Source of the DNA: RYN-433 sp036558265
GTDB taxonomy: Bacteria > Planctomycetota > Phycisphaerae > Tepidisphaerales > Tepidisphaeraceae
Reading direction: 5' to 3'
Assembly (NCBI GenBank): GCA_036558265.1
Contig: DATBFY010000558.1
Span: 1 to 33,841, forward strand
Length of the DNA stretch: 33,841 nucleotides
In this document: piece by piece, positions 14,963 through 23,559 of the stretch
Position numbering within the stretch: position 1 is the stretch's first letter
Layout: each line of letters begins with the position of its first letter
Program-made: the position numbers and the translations under genes
Notes under the pieces: generated by a model
What the model saw: only the letters and a program-made list of their open reading frames with translations
Told to the model about the DNA's origin: nothing
Databases searched by the model: none

Positions 14963-16231
14963 ATGCGAAAACTGCTGCTGACCTGCTTTCTGACCGCGCT
15001 CGTCGCGCCGCTCACCTACGGCCTCTCCCCCAATGATTGGCCCCGTTTCCGCGGCCCCAACGGCTCGGGCAATGCGCCCGACGCCAAGACGCCCGCCAGG
15101 TTCACCGACAAGGACCTCGACTGGAAGATCGACCTGCCCGGGATCGGCCACTCTTCCCCCGTGGTCGTCGGCGACCGCATCTTCGTCACCTGTGCCGAGA
15201 CCAACGGCCCCGGCCGCCACCTCATCTGCATCAACCTCGCCGACGGCAAGCCGCTCTGGCGGCGCGACTATTCGCTCCAGCCCATCCGCTTGAACCCCAA
15301 CAATTCCGGCGCCTCCGGCTCGCCCGCCGCGGATGATGAGCGCGTCTATTACACCTTCGTCGGCCAGGAGGGCTACCGCGTCTACTGCGCCGACCAGAAG
15401 ACCGGCAACGAACTCTGGACCTACGACATGGGGCACTGGGTCTCGCAGCACGGTTGCGGATGCTCTCCGATTGTCGCCGGCGACGTCGTGATCGTCCCCA
15501 ACGACCAGGACGGACCCACGGCCACGGTCGTCGGGCTCGACAAGCGCACCGGCAAACGGCTCTGGCAGATTCCGCGCCGCATCGGCAACAACGGCGCCGC
15601 GGCGTCAACGCCGTGCCTCTATCCGTCCAACACCGCGACCGACCCGCTGGTCATCCTCACCTCGCGCGAGGAGGGCTTCAGCGCGCTCGACCCGCGCACC
15701 GGCAAGACCGCCTGGGCGGTCACGGACGTGCTCAAGTTCAGGCCCGTCGGCTCGCCCATCGTCGCCGGCAACCTCGTCGTCGGCACCTGCGGCGAAGGAG
15801 CCGCCAACCGCGGCGGGGCGGTCATCGACGCCTCCAGCCCCGCCACGCCCAAGGTGCTTTACAAGCTGCCCACCGGCCGCGACGCCCCCTATGTTCCCTC
15901 CCCCGTCGTCAAGGGCGATCTGCTCTTCACCTGGTCCGACATCGGCACGGTCAACTGCGTGCGCCTGGCGGATGATAAGCCCGTCTGGCAGGAGAAGGTC
16001 AAGGGCGACCGCGGCCGCGCCGAGTTCTTCTCCTCCCCCATCATCGCCGGCGACAAGCTTTACAACATCACCAAGGACGGCGAGGTCATCTGCCTGGCCG
16101 CCGCCGATCACTTCCAGGACCTGGGGCATAGCCCGCTGAATGACCGCTGCTTCGCCACCCCCGCCATCGTCGGCGATCGGCTGGTCATCCGCACGGCCTC
16201 GCACCTGATGTCGGTGAACGGAAAGCATTGA
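14963..16231 (+). CDS. Exported PQQ-like beta-propeller protein
   Basis: A 422-residue secreted propeller. The signal peptide MRKLLLTCFLTALVAPLTYG is followed by the planctomycete hallmark WPRFRGPNGSG. Repeated blades carry the pattern 'SSPVVVGDRIFV', 'INLADGKPLWRRDY', 'ADQKTGNELWTYDM', 'LDKRTGKRLWQIPRR', 'LDPRTGKTAWAV' and 'SPIVAGNLVVGT', i.e. a PQQ/WD40-like (PF13360) structure. No catalytic PQQ-dehydrogenase residues were recognised, so it is probably not an enzyme of that kind. GGAG lies about 12 bp before the ATG. The esterase gene starts 12 bp after its stop, so the two are almost certainly co-transcribed. Confidence 0.9.
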   Translation: MRKLLLTCFLTALVAPLTYGLSPNDWPRFRGPNGSGNAPDAKTPARFTDKDLDWKIDLPGIGHSSPVVVGDRIFVTCAETNGPGRHLICINLADGKPLWRRDYSLQPIRLNPNNSGASGSPAADDERVYYTFVGQEGYRVYCADQKTGNELWTYDMGHWVSQHGCGCSPIVAGDVVIVPNDQDGPTATVVGLDKRTGKRLWQIPRRIGNNGAAASTPCLYPSNTATDPLVILTSREEGFSALDPRTGKTAWAVTDVLKFRPVGSPIVAGNLVVGTCGEGAANRGGAVIDASSPATPKVLYKLPTGRDAPYVPSPVVKGDLLFTWSDIGTVNCVRLADDKPVWQEKVKGDRGRAEFFSSPIIAGDKLYNITKDGEVICLAAADHFQDLGHSPLNDRCFATPAIVGDRLVIRTASHLMSVNGKH

Positions 16232-16243
16232 AGAGGAGGACAG

Positions 16244-17077
16244 ATGCAGACCCGATTCCCATTGATCGCGCTACTGGTCGCCCTGGCGCCGGCGTTCGGG
16301 TTCGCCGCCACGCCTCCACAGGGTTTTGACGCGCCGAAGGACGTCCCCCACGGCAAGGTCGAGCACGTCACGTACGCGTCCAGGACGCTCGGCTTTGACC
16401 GTCCCGCCGAGATCTACCTGCCCCCCGGCTACGACGCCGCCAGAAAGTACCCGGTCCTCTACCTTCTCCACGGCTCCGGCGACGACGAGACGGGTTGGCT
16501 GACCAAGGGCGCAGCCGCCCACATCCTCGACAACCTCTACGCCGATTCGTCCGCGAAGATGACCCCGATGATCGTCGTCATGCCCTACGGCTTTGCGAAG
16601 AAGAAAGACGCGCCGATGCCGACCGACCCGCAGGAACGGGGCAAAATCTCGCGCGCCTTCGACGACGATCTCGTCAAGGACCTGATCCCCTTTGTCGAGT
16701 CGAAATACCCCGTCCTCGCCGACCGCGACCACCGCGCCGTCGCCGGCCTGTCGATGGGCGGCGGCCAGACCCTCCGCATCGGCCTGGCGAACCTCGACAA
16801 GTTCGCCTGGATGGGCGTCATGTCCTCCATGCTCCGCGAACCCTGGCCCGACGCGATCGCAAAGGTGCTGGACGACGCCGCAGGGACGAATGCCAGGCTC
16901 AAGCTCTTCTATTACTCCACCGGCGACAAGGATCGCGGCATCGAGGCGATGAAGAAGTTCAACGCCGCCCTGGACACCCGGGGCATCCACCATCGCTGGG
17001 AACTCAAATCCGGCACCCACGAGTGGAAAGTCTGGAAAGAAAGCCTGTGGGAACTCGCCCCGTTGCTCTTCAAGTAA
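16244..17077 (+). CDS. Secreted esterase (esterase D / feruloyl-esterase-like)
   Basis: A 277-residue alpha/beta hydrolase of the PF00756 type. Signal peptide MQTRFPLIALLVALAPAFGF to AAT. RPAEIYLPPGYD and YPVLYLLHGSGDDETGW are family blocks; the nucleophile is S170 in GLSMGG, the acid is probably D228 or D230 in STGDKD, and the base H259 in SGTHEWKVW. This group includes carbohydrate esterases that remove feruloyl or acetyl groups from polysaccharides, and members fused to xylanases; the real ester is unknown. GAGGAGGA precedes the ATG. It is downstream of the PQQ-propeller in one operon and converges with the helicase gene. Confidence 0.9.
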   Translation: MQTRFPLIALLVALAPAFGFAATPPQGFDAPKDVPHGKVEHVTYASRTLGFDRPAEIYLPPGYDAARKYPVLYLLHGSGDDETGWLTKGAAAHILDNLYADSSAKMTPMIVVMPYGFAKKKDAPMPTDPQERGKISRAFDDDLVKDLIPFVESKYPVLADRDHRAVAGLSMGGGQTLRIGLANLDKFAWMGVMSSMLREPWPDAIAKVLDDAAGTNARLKLFYYSTGDKDRGIEAMKKFNAALDTRGIHHRWELKSGTHEWKVWKESLWELAPLLFK

Positions 17078-17083
17078 GCTCAG

Positions 17084-17139
17084 GTGGCACGGGCGTCCCG
17101 CCCGTGTTTCCATTTTCACGGGCGAGTCACCCGTGCCAC
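17084..17139. repeat. Palindromic repeat, family B, overlapping the helicase 3' end
   Basis: Outer arms GTGGCACGGG (17084-17093) and CCCGTGCCAC (17130-17139) form a 10-bp stem. Inner arms CGCCCGTG (17099-17106) and CACGGGCG (17117-17124) pair too. Alternatively the left half folds alone: CACGGGCG, 3-nt loop, CGCCCGTG (17088-17106). It starts 6 bp after the esterase stop and runs into the last codons of the helicase gene. Translated on plus it gives TGVPPV-like fragments, which I recall as common ghosts in planctomycete annotations. Confidence 0.7.
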
Positions 17140-19137
17140 AGAGTTCGGTTTCCGCCCTGTCTCCCCTGCGTTCAACGCCGCCTTGTATTCCTCCTCCGAC
17201 ACCAACCCCGCCTCCATCAAAAATCGGCTCGGCATGGACGGCTTGAATCGCGCCGTCTTGTTCCGCGTGAAACTGTCCTGCCGCTTCTCGCACCACGTGA
17301 CGCGCAACAATCTCTTCGCCCGCGTGAACCCCACGTAACAAAGCCGCCGCTCCTCATCCAGGCCCCGGTCGCCCCGATCCGCCAGCGCCCGCTCGTGCGG
17401 CAGGATCCCCGCCTCCACCCCGATCATGTACACCACGTCGAACTCCAGCCCCTTCGACGCGTGAAGCGACATCAGCCGCACCGCGTTCTCAGTTCGCGTC
17501 TCGTCGCCGTCGGTATAGAGCGAGATCGATTGCAGGTAATCCGCGATCGACGCCCGCGGTTCGCCCCGGCAGAACTCGGCGATGCTGTTCACCAGCTCGT
17601 TCACGTTCTGACGCCGCGCGTCGTACTCGTTCTTCTCCTCGTACTTGTCCTTGAGCCACTCGTCATACTTCGTCCGGTCGAGCACCTCGTTGGCGATCTC
17701 GGCGACGCTCCTGCCGTGCAGGTCGAAGCCCAAGACCCGCCGCGCCTCCTGGCACGCCCGGATCGCCGCGTCCGTCAGCGGCTTGTCGTGCTCATCCCGA
17801 ATCAGCGGCAGATGGCCGTCGCTCATCGCCGTCAGCAGATCGATGTGACTCCGCTCGGCATACGCCTCCAGCCGTCCGATCAGCGCATCCCCCATCCCCC
17901 GCGCCGGCTTGTTGGCGATTCGCGCGAACGAGATGCCGTCTCGCGAATTGCACAGGAACCGCAGCATCGACAGGACGTCCTTCACTTCCATCCGGTCGTA
18001 ATAGCTCCCGCTCCCGATCACCTGGTAGGGGATCTTGCGCTTCGCCAGCGCCTGCTCCACCAGGCGCGACATGTCGTTCGTGCGGTAAAAGACCGCCATG
18101 TCGCGCGGCTGCGTCCCCGACTTCATCATCGTCTCGATGTTCAGCGACACCGCGTCCGCCTCGTGCTCGGGCGTCGGCAGCCTGGCGCACTTCACCGGCT
18201 CGCCGTCCGCATGCACCGTCGAGAATTCCACCGGGATGCGATTGGCACAATGCCTGATCAGCGTGTCCGCCACCCGGATCACCTGCGGCGTTGAGCGGTA
18301 ATTCGTCCCCAGCTTCACGATCGTACACCGCCCGGTCTTCCGCTTGCCGTTCTCGATGAATTTGGGGATCGCCTCCGGACTCGCCCCGCGCCATTCATAG
18401 ATACTCTGGTCGGCATCGCCCACAGCTAATACATTGTCATCAACCCCAGCCAACAGCTCCACGATCTCGTTCTGCGCCCGGTTCGTATCCTGGTACTCGT
18501 CCACCTGGATGAACCGGAACTTCTTCTGAAGCCGTTCCCGCACCTCGGCCTGCTCGCTCAACAGTCGTGCGGTTTCAGAAAGCAGCCCTGAAAAGTCGGC
18601 TTGGTTACGCTCGCGCAACGTCGAGACATACCTCTCAATCACGCGAAGCTCCGCCTCGCGCAACCTGCCCTTGGCGATGTGCAGAAGATCCTCCGGCCCG
18701 CCCAGGCTCTCGCGCCAGTCGTTGGCGATCCACGCCATCACCTTCGCCAGCGGCTTGCTCGGCTCCATGCCGCGCTTGCGGGCGATCTGCAAAAGCAGAT
18801 CGACCTGGTCGTTGGAATCGATCACGGTCAATCGGTCGTTGTATCCCAGCGGCCCGCCAAGACGGCGCAGCACCATCCCGCAAAGCCCGTGAAAGTTGGA
18901 GATGAACACCTTCTTCGCCGCCGGCCCGAACGCCGCCGCGATCCGGTCCCGCATCTCGTCGCGGGCCTTGTTGGTAAAGGTCAGGCACAGGATCGAGGCG
19001 GGGTTGTACCCCCCGCGGATCAACCGGCCCGTTCGTTCCGTCAGCGTGCGCGTCTTCCCCGACCCGGGCCCTGCGAGCGTGAGGATCCGCCCATGCACGT
19101 GATTGGCGACGTCTTCCTGTTGGGGGTTGAGCTTCAT
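17116..19137 (-). CDS. UvrD/Rep/PcrA-type superfamily 1 DNA helicase
   Basis: A 673-residue 3'-5' helicase acting in repair or replication restart. Motifs in order: LAGPGSGKT (Walker A, residues 21-29), LTFTNKARDEM, VDEYQDTN (Walker B), GDADQSIYEWRGA, LGTNYRST, VIGSGSYYDRMEVKD, LMSLHASKGLEFDVVYM and EERRLCYVGFTRAKRLL. Length suits Rep/UvrD/PcrA, and these cannot be separated by eye. Start ATG 19137 was chosen since MKLNPQQEDV is the normal family N-terminus; the frame is open to 19251 but that would overlap the divergent gene. The final residues VARVTRP and the stop codon are encoded by palindromic repeat B. Confidence 0.93.
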   Translation of the reverse strand: MKLNPQQEDVANHVHGRILTLAGPGSGKTRTLTERTGRLIRGGYNPASILCLTFTNKARDEMRDRIAAAFGPAAKKVFISNFHGLCGMVLRRLGGPLGYNDRLTVIDSNDQVDLLLQIARKRGMEPSKPLAKVMAWIANDWRESLGGPEDLLHIAKGRLREAELRVIERYVSTLRERNQADFSGLLSETARLLSEQAEVRERLQKKFRFIQVDEYQDTNRAQNEIVELLAGVDDNVLAVGDADQSIYEWRGASPEAIPKFIENGKRKTGRCTIVKLGTNYRSTPQVIRVADTLIRHCANRIPVEFSTVHADGEPVKCARLPTPEHEADAVSLNIETMMKSGTQPRDMAVFYRTNDMSRLVEQALAKRKIPYQVIGSGSYYDRMEVKDVLSMLRFLCNSRDGISFARIANKPARGMGDALIGRLEAYAERSHIDLLTAMSDGHLPLIRDEHDKPLTDAAIRACQEARRVLGFDLHGRSVAEIANEVLDRTKYDEWLKDKYEEKNEYDARRQNVNELVNSIAEFCRGEPRASIADYLQSISLYTDGDETRTENAVRLMSLHASKGLEFDVVYMIGVEAGILPHERALADRGDRGLDEERRLCYVGFTRAKRLLRVTWCEKRQDSFTRNKTARFKPSMPSRFLMEAGLVSEEEYKAALNAGETGRKPNSVARVTRP

Positions 19138-19249
19138 TCCGCTTTCGCGACCGCGGGAAGATACGAACCCGGACCCATTGCGTCGAGGGCAGGAATTGAG
19201 CAATCGCGCGGTTGTCAGGGCGCACGGATGCGGGTTCAATCGACGGACC

Positions 19250-20794
19250 ATGGTTCCCGAGACGCTGGCACCGAAGTTGAAGGGGCCGAGCGGGCAGATC
19301 TTCCCATCAATCTGCCGGCTCTCGCCCGATCTGTCGAAACTGGCGTTCTGGGTGCCCGAGGGCGAGCAACGGGGGCTTTACGTGGGAGAGGCCGAATGGG
19401 CCGACCAGCTCGGCGAGGCCGCCGAACGCATTTGGACCTGCGAAACCGGCGATCTGACCGAACTCGCCTGGTCGGGCGATGGGCAATACCTCGCGCTGCG
19501 GCTCATTGACGACGGGCGGGCTCAAATCGGTGTGCTCCGGTTGATTGATCGGTCGTACACTCAGATCGCCGGAGCCACGTTCGCCTGGGCCGGCAAGGGC
19601 GCGACGCTGCTGGCGGCCGATCCGGCCTCCTCGCGCGTCTTGCTCAAAGACCTCGAACTGGCGGTCGAGCATCGTGTTGCCCAGATCACGGACGAAGGCG
19701 ATCCGAACCTCCCCCCGGTGATCTCGGTCAGTCCGGACCAGCGGCGGTTCGCGCTCGTCACCCGCCGCGCTTCCGAGGACGCAACCCACGTCGATCTGGC
19801 ATACCACGACGGCCGGCAATGGCAGGTCGCGCCCGTCACGCAACTGGCCGGCACCGTAGCCCGGATCCTGCCGTTCTGGACGGCCGACTCGCAGGCCTGC
19901 GGGCTTTACGTGATCGATCCGGAGCAACACCACACGGCCATGATCGCGATCCCGGACCAGGAAGGCTCGGGCGACGTCCTGTACACTTCCGATACCGTCG
20001 ATGCCGTCATTCGGCCCGCCGTGCATCCGGACGGCCGCCTGATCGCGTTCGTCCGGGCCCATCCGACTCAGGCCAACCCCACCCTGAGCGAGAACCGGCT
20101 GGTCCTGCTCGACCCGATGGAACACGCGATCGCCCCGATCACCGCCGATGGACAGATCGTGGGCAACCTCCGCTGGCTGGACGGGCAGACGCTGCTGGTC
20201 GAGGGCGGCCCGGCGGTCTGGACCGTGAAACTCCGTGCGACCGAGGAACCGTCTGCTGCGAATGCTCCGGAGGAGCTGCCGCCGACCGCGGTGCCGTTCG
20301 TCCGCACGACCGTGTTAGATACCGATGCGTCGCTCGCGTTCTCTTGCGAGATTCCGGCCGACTGGCGGCGGACGCCACTCCCCCCGGTGGAGGTGGACCT
20401 CGCCGACCCGCGGACGATGCGGCCGCTTTGTCTGTTCGGGCCCGAATACGCCTCGGTCTACTTCACCGTCGCGGCGCGGCCGGCGATCGACGGAATGGAA
20501 GCGGAGCAGGCGCTGACGTTCCTTGCCAAGGCGCAAGGGTTTGACGTCCGACAGGTCCAACCGACGAGTCTCCGCTCGGGTGCGACGGGGGTTGGGGCGG
20601 AGGCGACACAGCAAACCGAAGGCGGCGTGATGCGCCTGCGCCTCGTGATGATCCAGGACGCCGGGCGACTGTTCTCGCTCGCCGGCATGGCGCCCGCGCC
20701 CTTGTGGGAACCCCTTCGTGCGACGCTCGATCAGGTGATCGAGAGTTTCACGTTGCTCGACCCGAAAGGGGCGAGCGGGCCGGTGTCCGAGTGA
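19250..20794 (+). CDS. Predicted TolB-like propeller plus PsbP/DcrB-like domain protein
   Basis: A 514-residue protein of unknown role. The N-terminal ~350 residues contain TolB/WD40-like blades: FPSICRLSPDLSKLAFWVPE, LTELAWSGDGQYLALRLI, VISVSPDQRRFALVTRR, AVHPDGRLIAFVRAHPTQ and NLRWLDGQTLLVEGGPAVW. The C-terminal ~150 residues (AFSCEIPADWRRTPLPPVEV, VYFTVAARPAIDG, QGFDVRQVQPT, MRLRLVMIQDAGRLFSLAGM and a closing DQVIESFTLLDP) follow the PsbP/DcrB/DUF1795 pattern. No signal peptide or membrane segment is seen, which is unusual as these domains are mostly exported. ATG 19250 was taken because the open frame before it is antisense to the helicase start; no good ribosome site precedes it. It diverges from the helicase with a 112-bp gap. 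Confidence 0.8.
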   Translation: MVPETLAPKLKGPSGQIFPSICRLSPDLSKLAFWVPEGEQRGLYVGEAEWADQLGEAAERIWTCETGDLTELAWSGDGQYLALRLIDDGRAQIGVLRLIDRSYTQIAGATFAWAGKGATLLAADPASSRVLLKDLELAVEHRVAQITDEGDPNLPPVISVSPDQRRFALVTRRASEDATHVDLAYHDGRQWQVAPVTQLAGTVARILPFWTADSQACGLYVIDPEQHHTAMIAIPDQEGSGDVLYTSDTVDAVIRPAVHPDGRLIAFVRAHPTQANPTLSENRLVLLDPMEHAIAPITADGQIVGNLRWLDGQTLLVEGGPAVWTVKLRATEEPSAANAPEELPPTAVPFVRTTVLDTDASLAFSCEIPADWRRTPLPPVEVDLADPRTMRPLCLFGPEYASVYFTVAARPAIDGMEAEQALTFLAKAQGFDVRQVQPTSLRSGATGVGAEATQQTEGGVMRLRLVMIQDAGRLFSLAGMAPAPLWEPLRATLDQVIESFTLLDPKGASGPVSE

Positions 20795-21037
20795 GCAAGT
20801 TGTCGCGAGCGGATTTGTCGGCGGGGGGAAGGCCGACTCCCGTGCTATAATCCGCATCATCCCATTCCGGGCGGAGTCGAGCGTGGTCCCGCCCGTCTTG
20901 AGTGATTTCGTTCCCTTGTCGTGCAACCTGAGCAGGCCGTTGGCGCAGGGTCGGCCCTGCCCGCCATCTTCAGCGAGGGTGCGTCTAGCACGCGGGGGTG
21001 GTGGGCATCGCCGGCCCTGTTTTCGCGCGCCCTCCCG
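20795..21037. other. Intergenic region between convergent genes
   Basis: A 243-bp gap with several short inverted repeats and no credible reading frame. Pairs include GTCGGC/GCCGAC (20817-20822, 20832-20837) and CGGGCGG/CCGCCCG (20868-20874, 20889-20895). The first could help end transcription of the propeller gene. It also holds the promoter-like site listed separately. Confidence 0.5.
20843..20851 (+). promoter_or_regulatory. Extended -10 promoter-like site
   Basis: TGCTATAAT: a perfect TATAAT (20846-20851) with the TG of an extended -10. No good -35. No plus-strand gene follows for over 1.5 kb; a transcript from here would run antisense to the RMD1-like gene. Confidence 0.3.
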
Positions 21038-22210
21038 TCACTTCCCCCGCCCGAAGATGATGAAGAGGATGTCCACCACGAAAAGCAGGACGATCGTCAT
21101 CTCCAACACCAGCATCCAGCGGTTGTTCCGATCCTGCTGAAGGATGTGGTAGATGTCGTCCAGCGTCTTGAGCTTCTCATCGATGGTCTTGTGCCAGTCG
21201 GACAGGTGAAAGCGCGATGAGAGACCCTGGTAGATGCGGGCCAAGTGCCAATCCCCGAAGAACTTGGTGATGTTCGACAGCTCGTCGGACAGCCGCGCCA
21301 GATCGACCCGGATCTCACGCAACTCGCGCTGCACGGGTCCGCCGGTCCACCGGGTGAACCGCCGCGCCGCCAGGTCGCGGTAGGCCCTTTCGACCGCATT
21401 GTCCAGGATCCCGTCGTAAGCCTCGAGCTCCGCGAGTTGCAGGTTCGCCAGCTCCATGATGTAAAGCGTCTCGTCGAGGAACCGGGGCTCGTCGATGATC
21501 AGGGCGGCGTCCCAGTCCATGACGACGATGTCGTGGTCATAATAGCTGTAATACTTCGTGGTCGATTCGTCGGATTCTTGCTCGGAAAGGTGCGTCGGGT
21601 CCGGCTCCTCCGTCAGGAGGGAGGCAACCTCGCGGCGGTTGGCGGTCAGCCATTCCTCGGCCGAGATCTCCCGCCCGTCCAAACCGCGCATCGGAGCGTG
21701 CAGGCAGAAGACGGTGTACGCCTCCTCCTCGCCGAGCTGCTGATTGGGGCGGATGCAGTACGGCGCTAACTCACGGCGGACTTCTTCGGCCAACTGCCGC
21801 ACGTCGTCGTAAAGATAGACGCCGTTGCTGAAGCGCAAGTCGTGGAAAGAGACCAGGTCCGAGATCCGCTCGACCCGGACCGGGATCCGGACCGTGATGC
21901 TGATCGCCCCCACCGGCAACACCTTGACGCTCCGCTCGATCCGCGTGGGGCCGAACGGGCCGAAACGCTCCAGCGGGGGCAGCCGAACCATCTGGGCCCG
22001 GTGGAAAAACGCCTGGCGGGGACTGCGCTTGGACGCATCCACGGCAAACTGGGCCACCTGTTGTCCCAGGAGGGTGCGAAGGGGTTGCCGGAGGAGCTCG
22101 TAAGCAATGTCAAACGCATAAATGTACACCACCTCCCCCACATAGGGAGTCACCGGGATAGCGGCGGGTTGCCGAGAGGGAGATTGAAGCTGACCAGCCG
22201 GCGGTGTCAT
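21038..22210 (-). CDS. RMD1/DUF155-like C-tail membrane protein
   Basis: A 390-residue protein with a single strong membrane segment at the very C-terminus (WMLVLEMTIVLLFVVDILFI, then IFGRGK). Before it is a long helical, charged part: DEPRFLDETLYIMELANLQL, VQRELREIRVDLARLSDELS, WHKTIDEKLKTLDDIYHILQ. The N-terminal half has VVYIYAFDIAYELLR and FSNGVYLYDDVRQLAEEVRR. The layout (a soluble part, helical hairpin, then a C-terminal anchor after a 'W-x-LE-x-I' stretch) is like the RMD1/YagE DUF155 family, known mainly from yeast and mitochondrial proteins; I am moderately sure. ATG 22210 has no Shine-Dalgarno. It diverges from the Rieske gene with a 203-bp gap. Confidence 0.8.
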   Translation of the reverse strand: MTPPAGQLQSPSRQPAAIPVTPYVGEVVYIYAFDIAYELLRQPLRTLLGQQVAQFAVDASKRSPRQAFFHRAQMVRLPPLERFGPFGPTRIERSVKVLPVGAISITVRIPVRVERISDLVSFHDLRFSNGVYLYDDVRQLAEEVRRELAPYCIRPNQQLGEEEAYTVFCLHAPMRGLDGREISAEEWLTANRREVASLLTEEPDPTHLSEQESDESTTKYYSYYDHDIVVMDWDAALIIDEPRFLDETLYIMELANLQLAELEAYDGILDNAVERAYRDLAARRFTRWTGGPVQRELREIRVDLARLSDELSNITKFFGDWHLARIYQGLSSRFHLSDWHKTIDEKLKTLDDIYHILQQDRNNRWMLVLEMTIVLLFVVDILFIIFGRGK

Positions 22211-22358
22211 AAGCTTCGCGAATTCTATGGGCGGAAAAGATCTGGTCCAACCCGGATAAGAGCAGCGTCGGGACGACAGAAATGGAACGGTGGTCTCAGT
22301 AAGGGTTTATGGCGATGAGGAGGGTAAAGCGACCGGACACCAGCGAGCGCCTCCCATC

Positions 22359-22387
22359 TTGGTTCGTTGCGCGGGACCGACTATAAA
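22359..22387 (+). promoter_or_regulatory. Candidate promoter of the Rieske-FAD operon
   Basis: TTGGTT (22359-22364), 17-bp spacer, TATAAA (22382-22387), 26 bp before the ATG of the Rieske gene. The -10 matches five of six and the -35 three of six. Confidence 0.4.
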
Positions 22388-22413
22388 CGCATTTCGTCCG
22401 ACGCGCGAGGCCC

Positions 22414-23541
22414 ATGAACCGCAGAGAGCCCTTGACTCGGCTGGAGGAGGGGCTGCCCGCCGGCTGGTATTACGATCCGGCGCACTACCAGCGCGAGCTG
22501 GAGGTGTTCTGGTCCGCGCGGTGGGTCGCCGCCGCGCGCGAGGAAGAGGTGCCGGCAGCGGGCGACTGGCGCCTTGTCCGCCTCGGGACGCAATCGATCA
22601 TTCTGCTCAGAGACTCCGGCGGCCGGATCCGCGCGTTCCACAACATCTGCCGCCACCGCGGTTCCGTGCTCTGCACACAGGAGCAGGGCTGCTTCGAGCG
22701 CGACCGCATCGTTTGTCCCTACCACTCCTGGGTGTACGACCTCTGTGGAGATCTGGTCGCCACGCCCAATCGCATGGAGACGCCGGACTTTCAACCGGAG
22801 GATTTCCCGCTGTTCGAGGTGGCGGTGGACACGTGGGGCGGGTTCATCTTCATCAACCTGAGTGGGGCCACCGCGACGCCGCTGCGGCAGGCGTTGGGCG
22901 ACTTGGAGGATCGCTTCGAGCGCTACGGCTTTGCCGACCTGCGGATCGGCAAGCGCATCGTCGCGGACGTGCGCGCGAACTGGAAGCTGCTGGTCGAGAA
23001 CTTCTCCGAGTGCTTTCACTGTCCCCCGGTGCATCCGGAATTGTGCCGGGTGGTGACCGCCTACCGGGATGCCGGCGCGTGGGGGTTGCGGGGTGGGCCG
23101 GAAACCAAGCCGGAATACAAGCCCGGCGCGGTGACGCTGACGCTCGACGGCAGCGCGCGGCTCCCGCCGTTCCGCGGGTTGAATGATGAGGAGCGCCGGA
23201 CCGTCTACATAGCGGAGATGCTCCCGCCCAACCTGTTCCTGAACGTGCACCCGGATTACGTGAACGCGCACGTGATGTTCCCGACGGGGCCACAGAGCGT
23301 GCGGATCGTCTATGACTGGCTGTTCGAGTCGCAGCAACTGCCGCTGGCTGAGGCGGACCTCGCACACTACGTCGCATTGTGGGACGTGACCAATCGGCAG
23401 GACGCGCGCAACTGCGAGTGGCAGCAGGAGGGGATGCATTCGCGCGAGTTCACGCACGGTGTTTACGTGCCGCAGGAGTTCGATTCTCACCGGTTCGCTC
23501 AATGGGTCCGCGCCGCGCTGGGCGAGGCGCAGCGGGAGTGA
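22414..23541 (+). CDS. Rieske non-heme iron oxygenase, alpha-type subunit
   Basis: A 375-residue ring-hydroxylating-type oxygenase. Rieske [2Fe-2S] ligands: C79 and H81 in CRHRG, C101 and H104 in CPYHSW. The catalytic domain has NWKLLVENFSECFHCPPVHP with iron ligands H202 and H207; D330 in QDARNC is the likely third ligand. The residue that bridges Rieske and iron centres is E199, not the usual Asp; Glu there is known in the carnitine/glycine-betaine/choline monooxygenase group (CntA, GbcA), to which the sequence is similar. No ferredoxin or reductase gene is nearby, so electrons must come from elsewhere. The FAD gene starts 18 bp downstream. A quaternary-amine substrate is only a guess from the family. 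Confidence 0.92.
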   Translation: MNRREPLTRLEEGLPAGWYYDPAHYQRELEVFWSARWVAAAREEEVPAAGDWRLVRLGTQSIILLRDSGGRIRAFHNICRHRGSVLCTQEQGCFERDRIVCPYHSWVYDLCGDLVATPNRMETPDFQPEDFPLFEVAVDTWGGFIFINLSGATATPLRQALGDLEDRFERYGFADLRIGKRIVADVRANWKLLVENFSECFHCPPVHPELCRVVTAYRDAGAWGLRGGPETKPEYKPGAVTLTLDGSARLPPFRGLNDEERRTVYIAEMLPPNLFLNVHPDYVNAHVMFPTGPQSVRIVYDWLFESQQLPLAEADLAHYVALWDVTNRQDARNCEWQQEGMHSREFTHGVYVPQEFDSHRFAQWVRAALGEAQRE

Positions 23542-23559
23542 GAAAGGTTGGCGCCGCAC

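Noticed and set aside
16495..18294. A 599-residue plus-strand open frame
   Set aside because: It runs out of frame through the esterase and antisense through the helicase, both with intact motifs; its product is Arg/Pro-rich, a typical shadow in GC-rich DNA.
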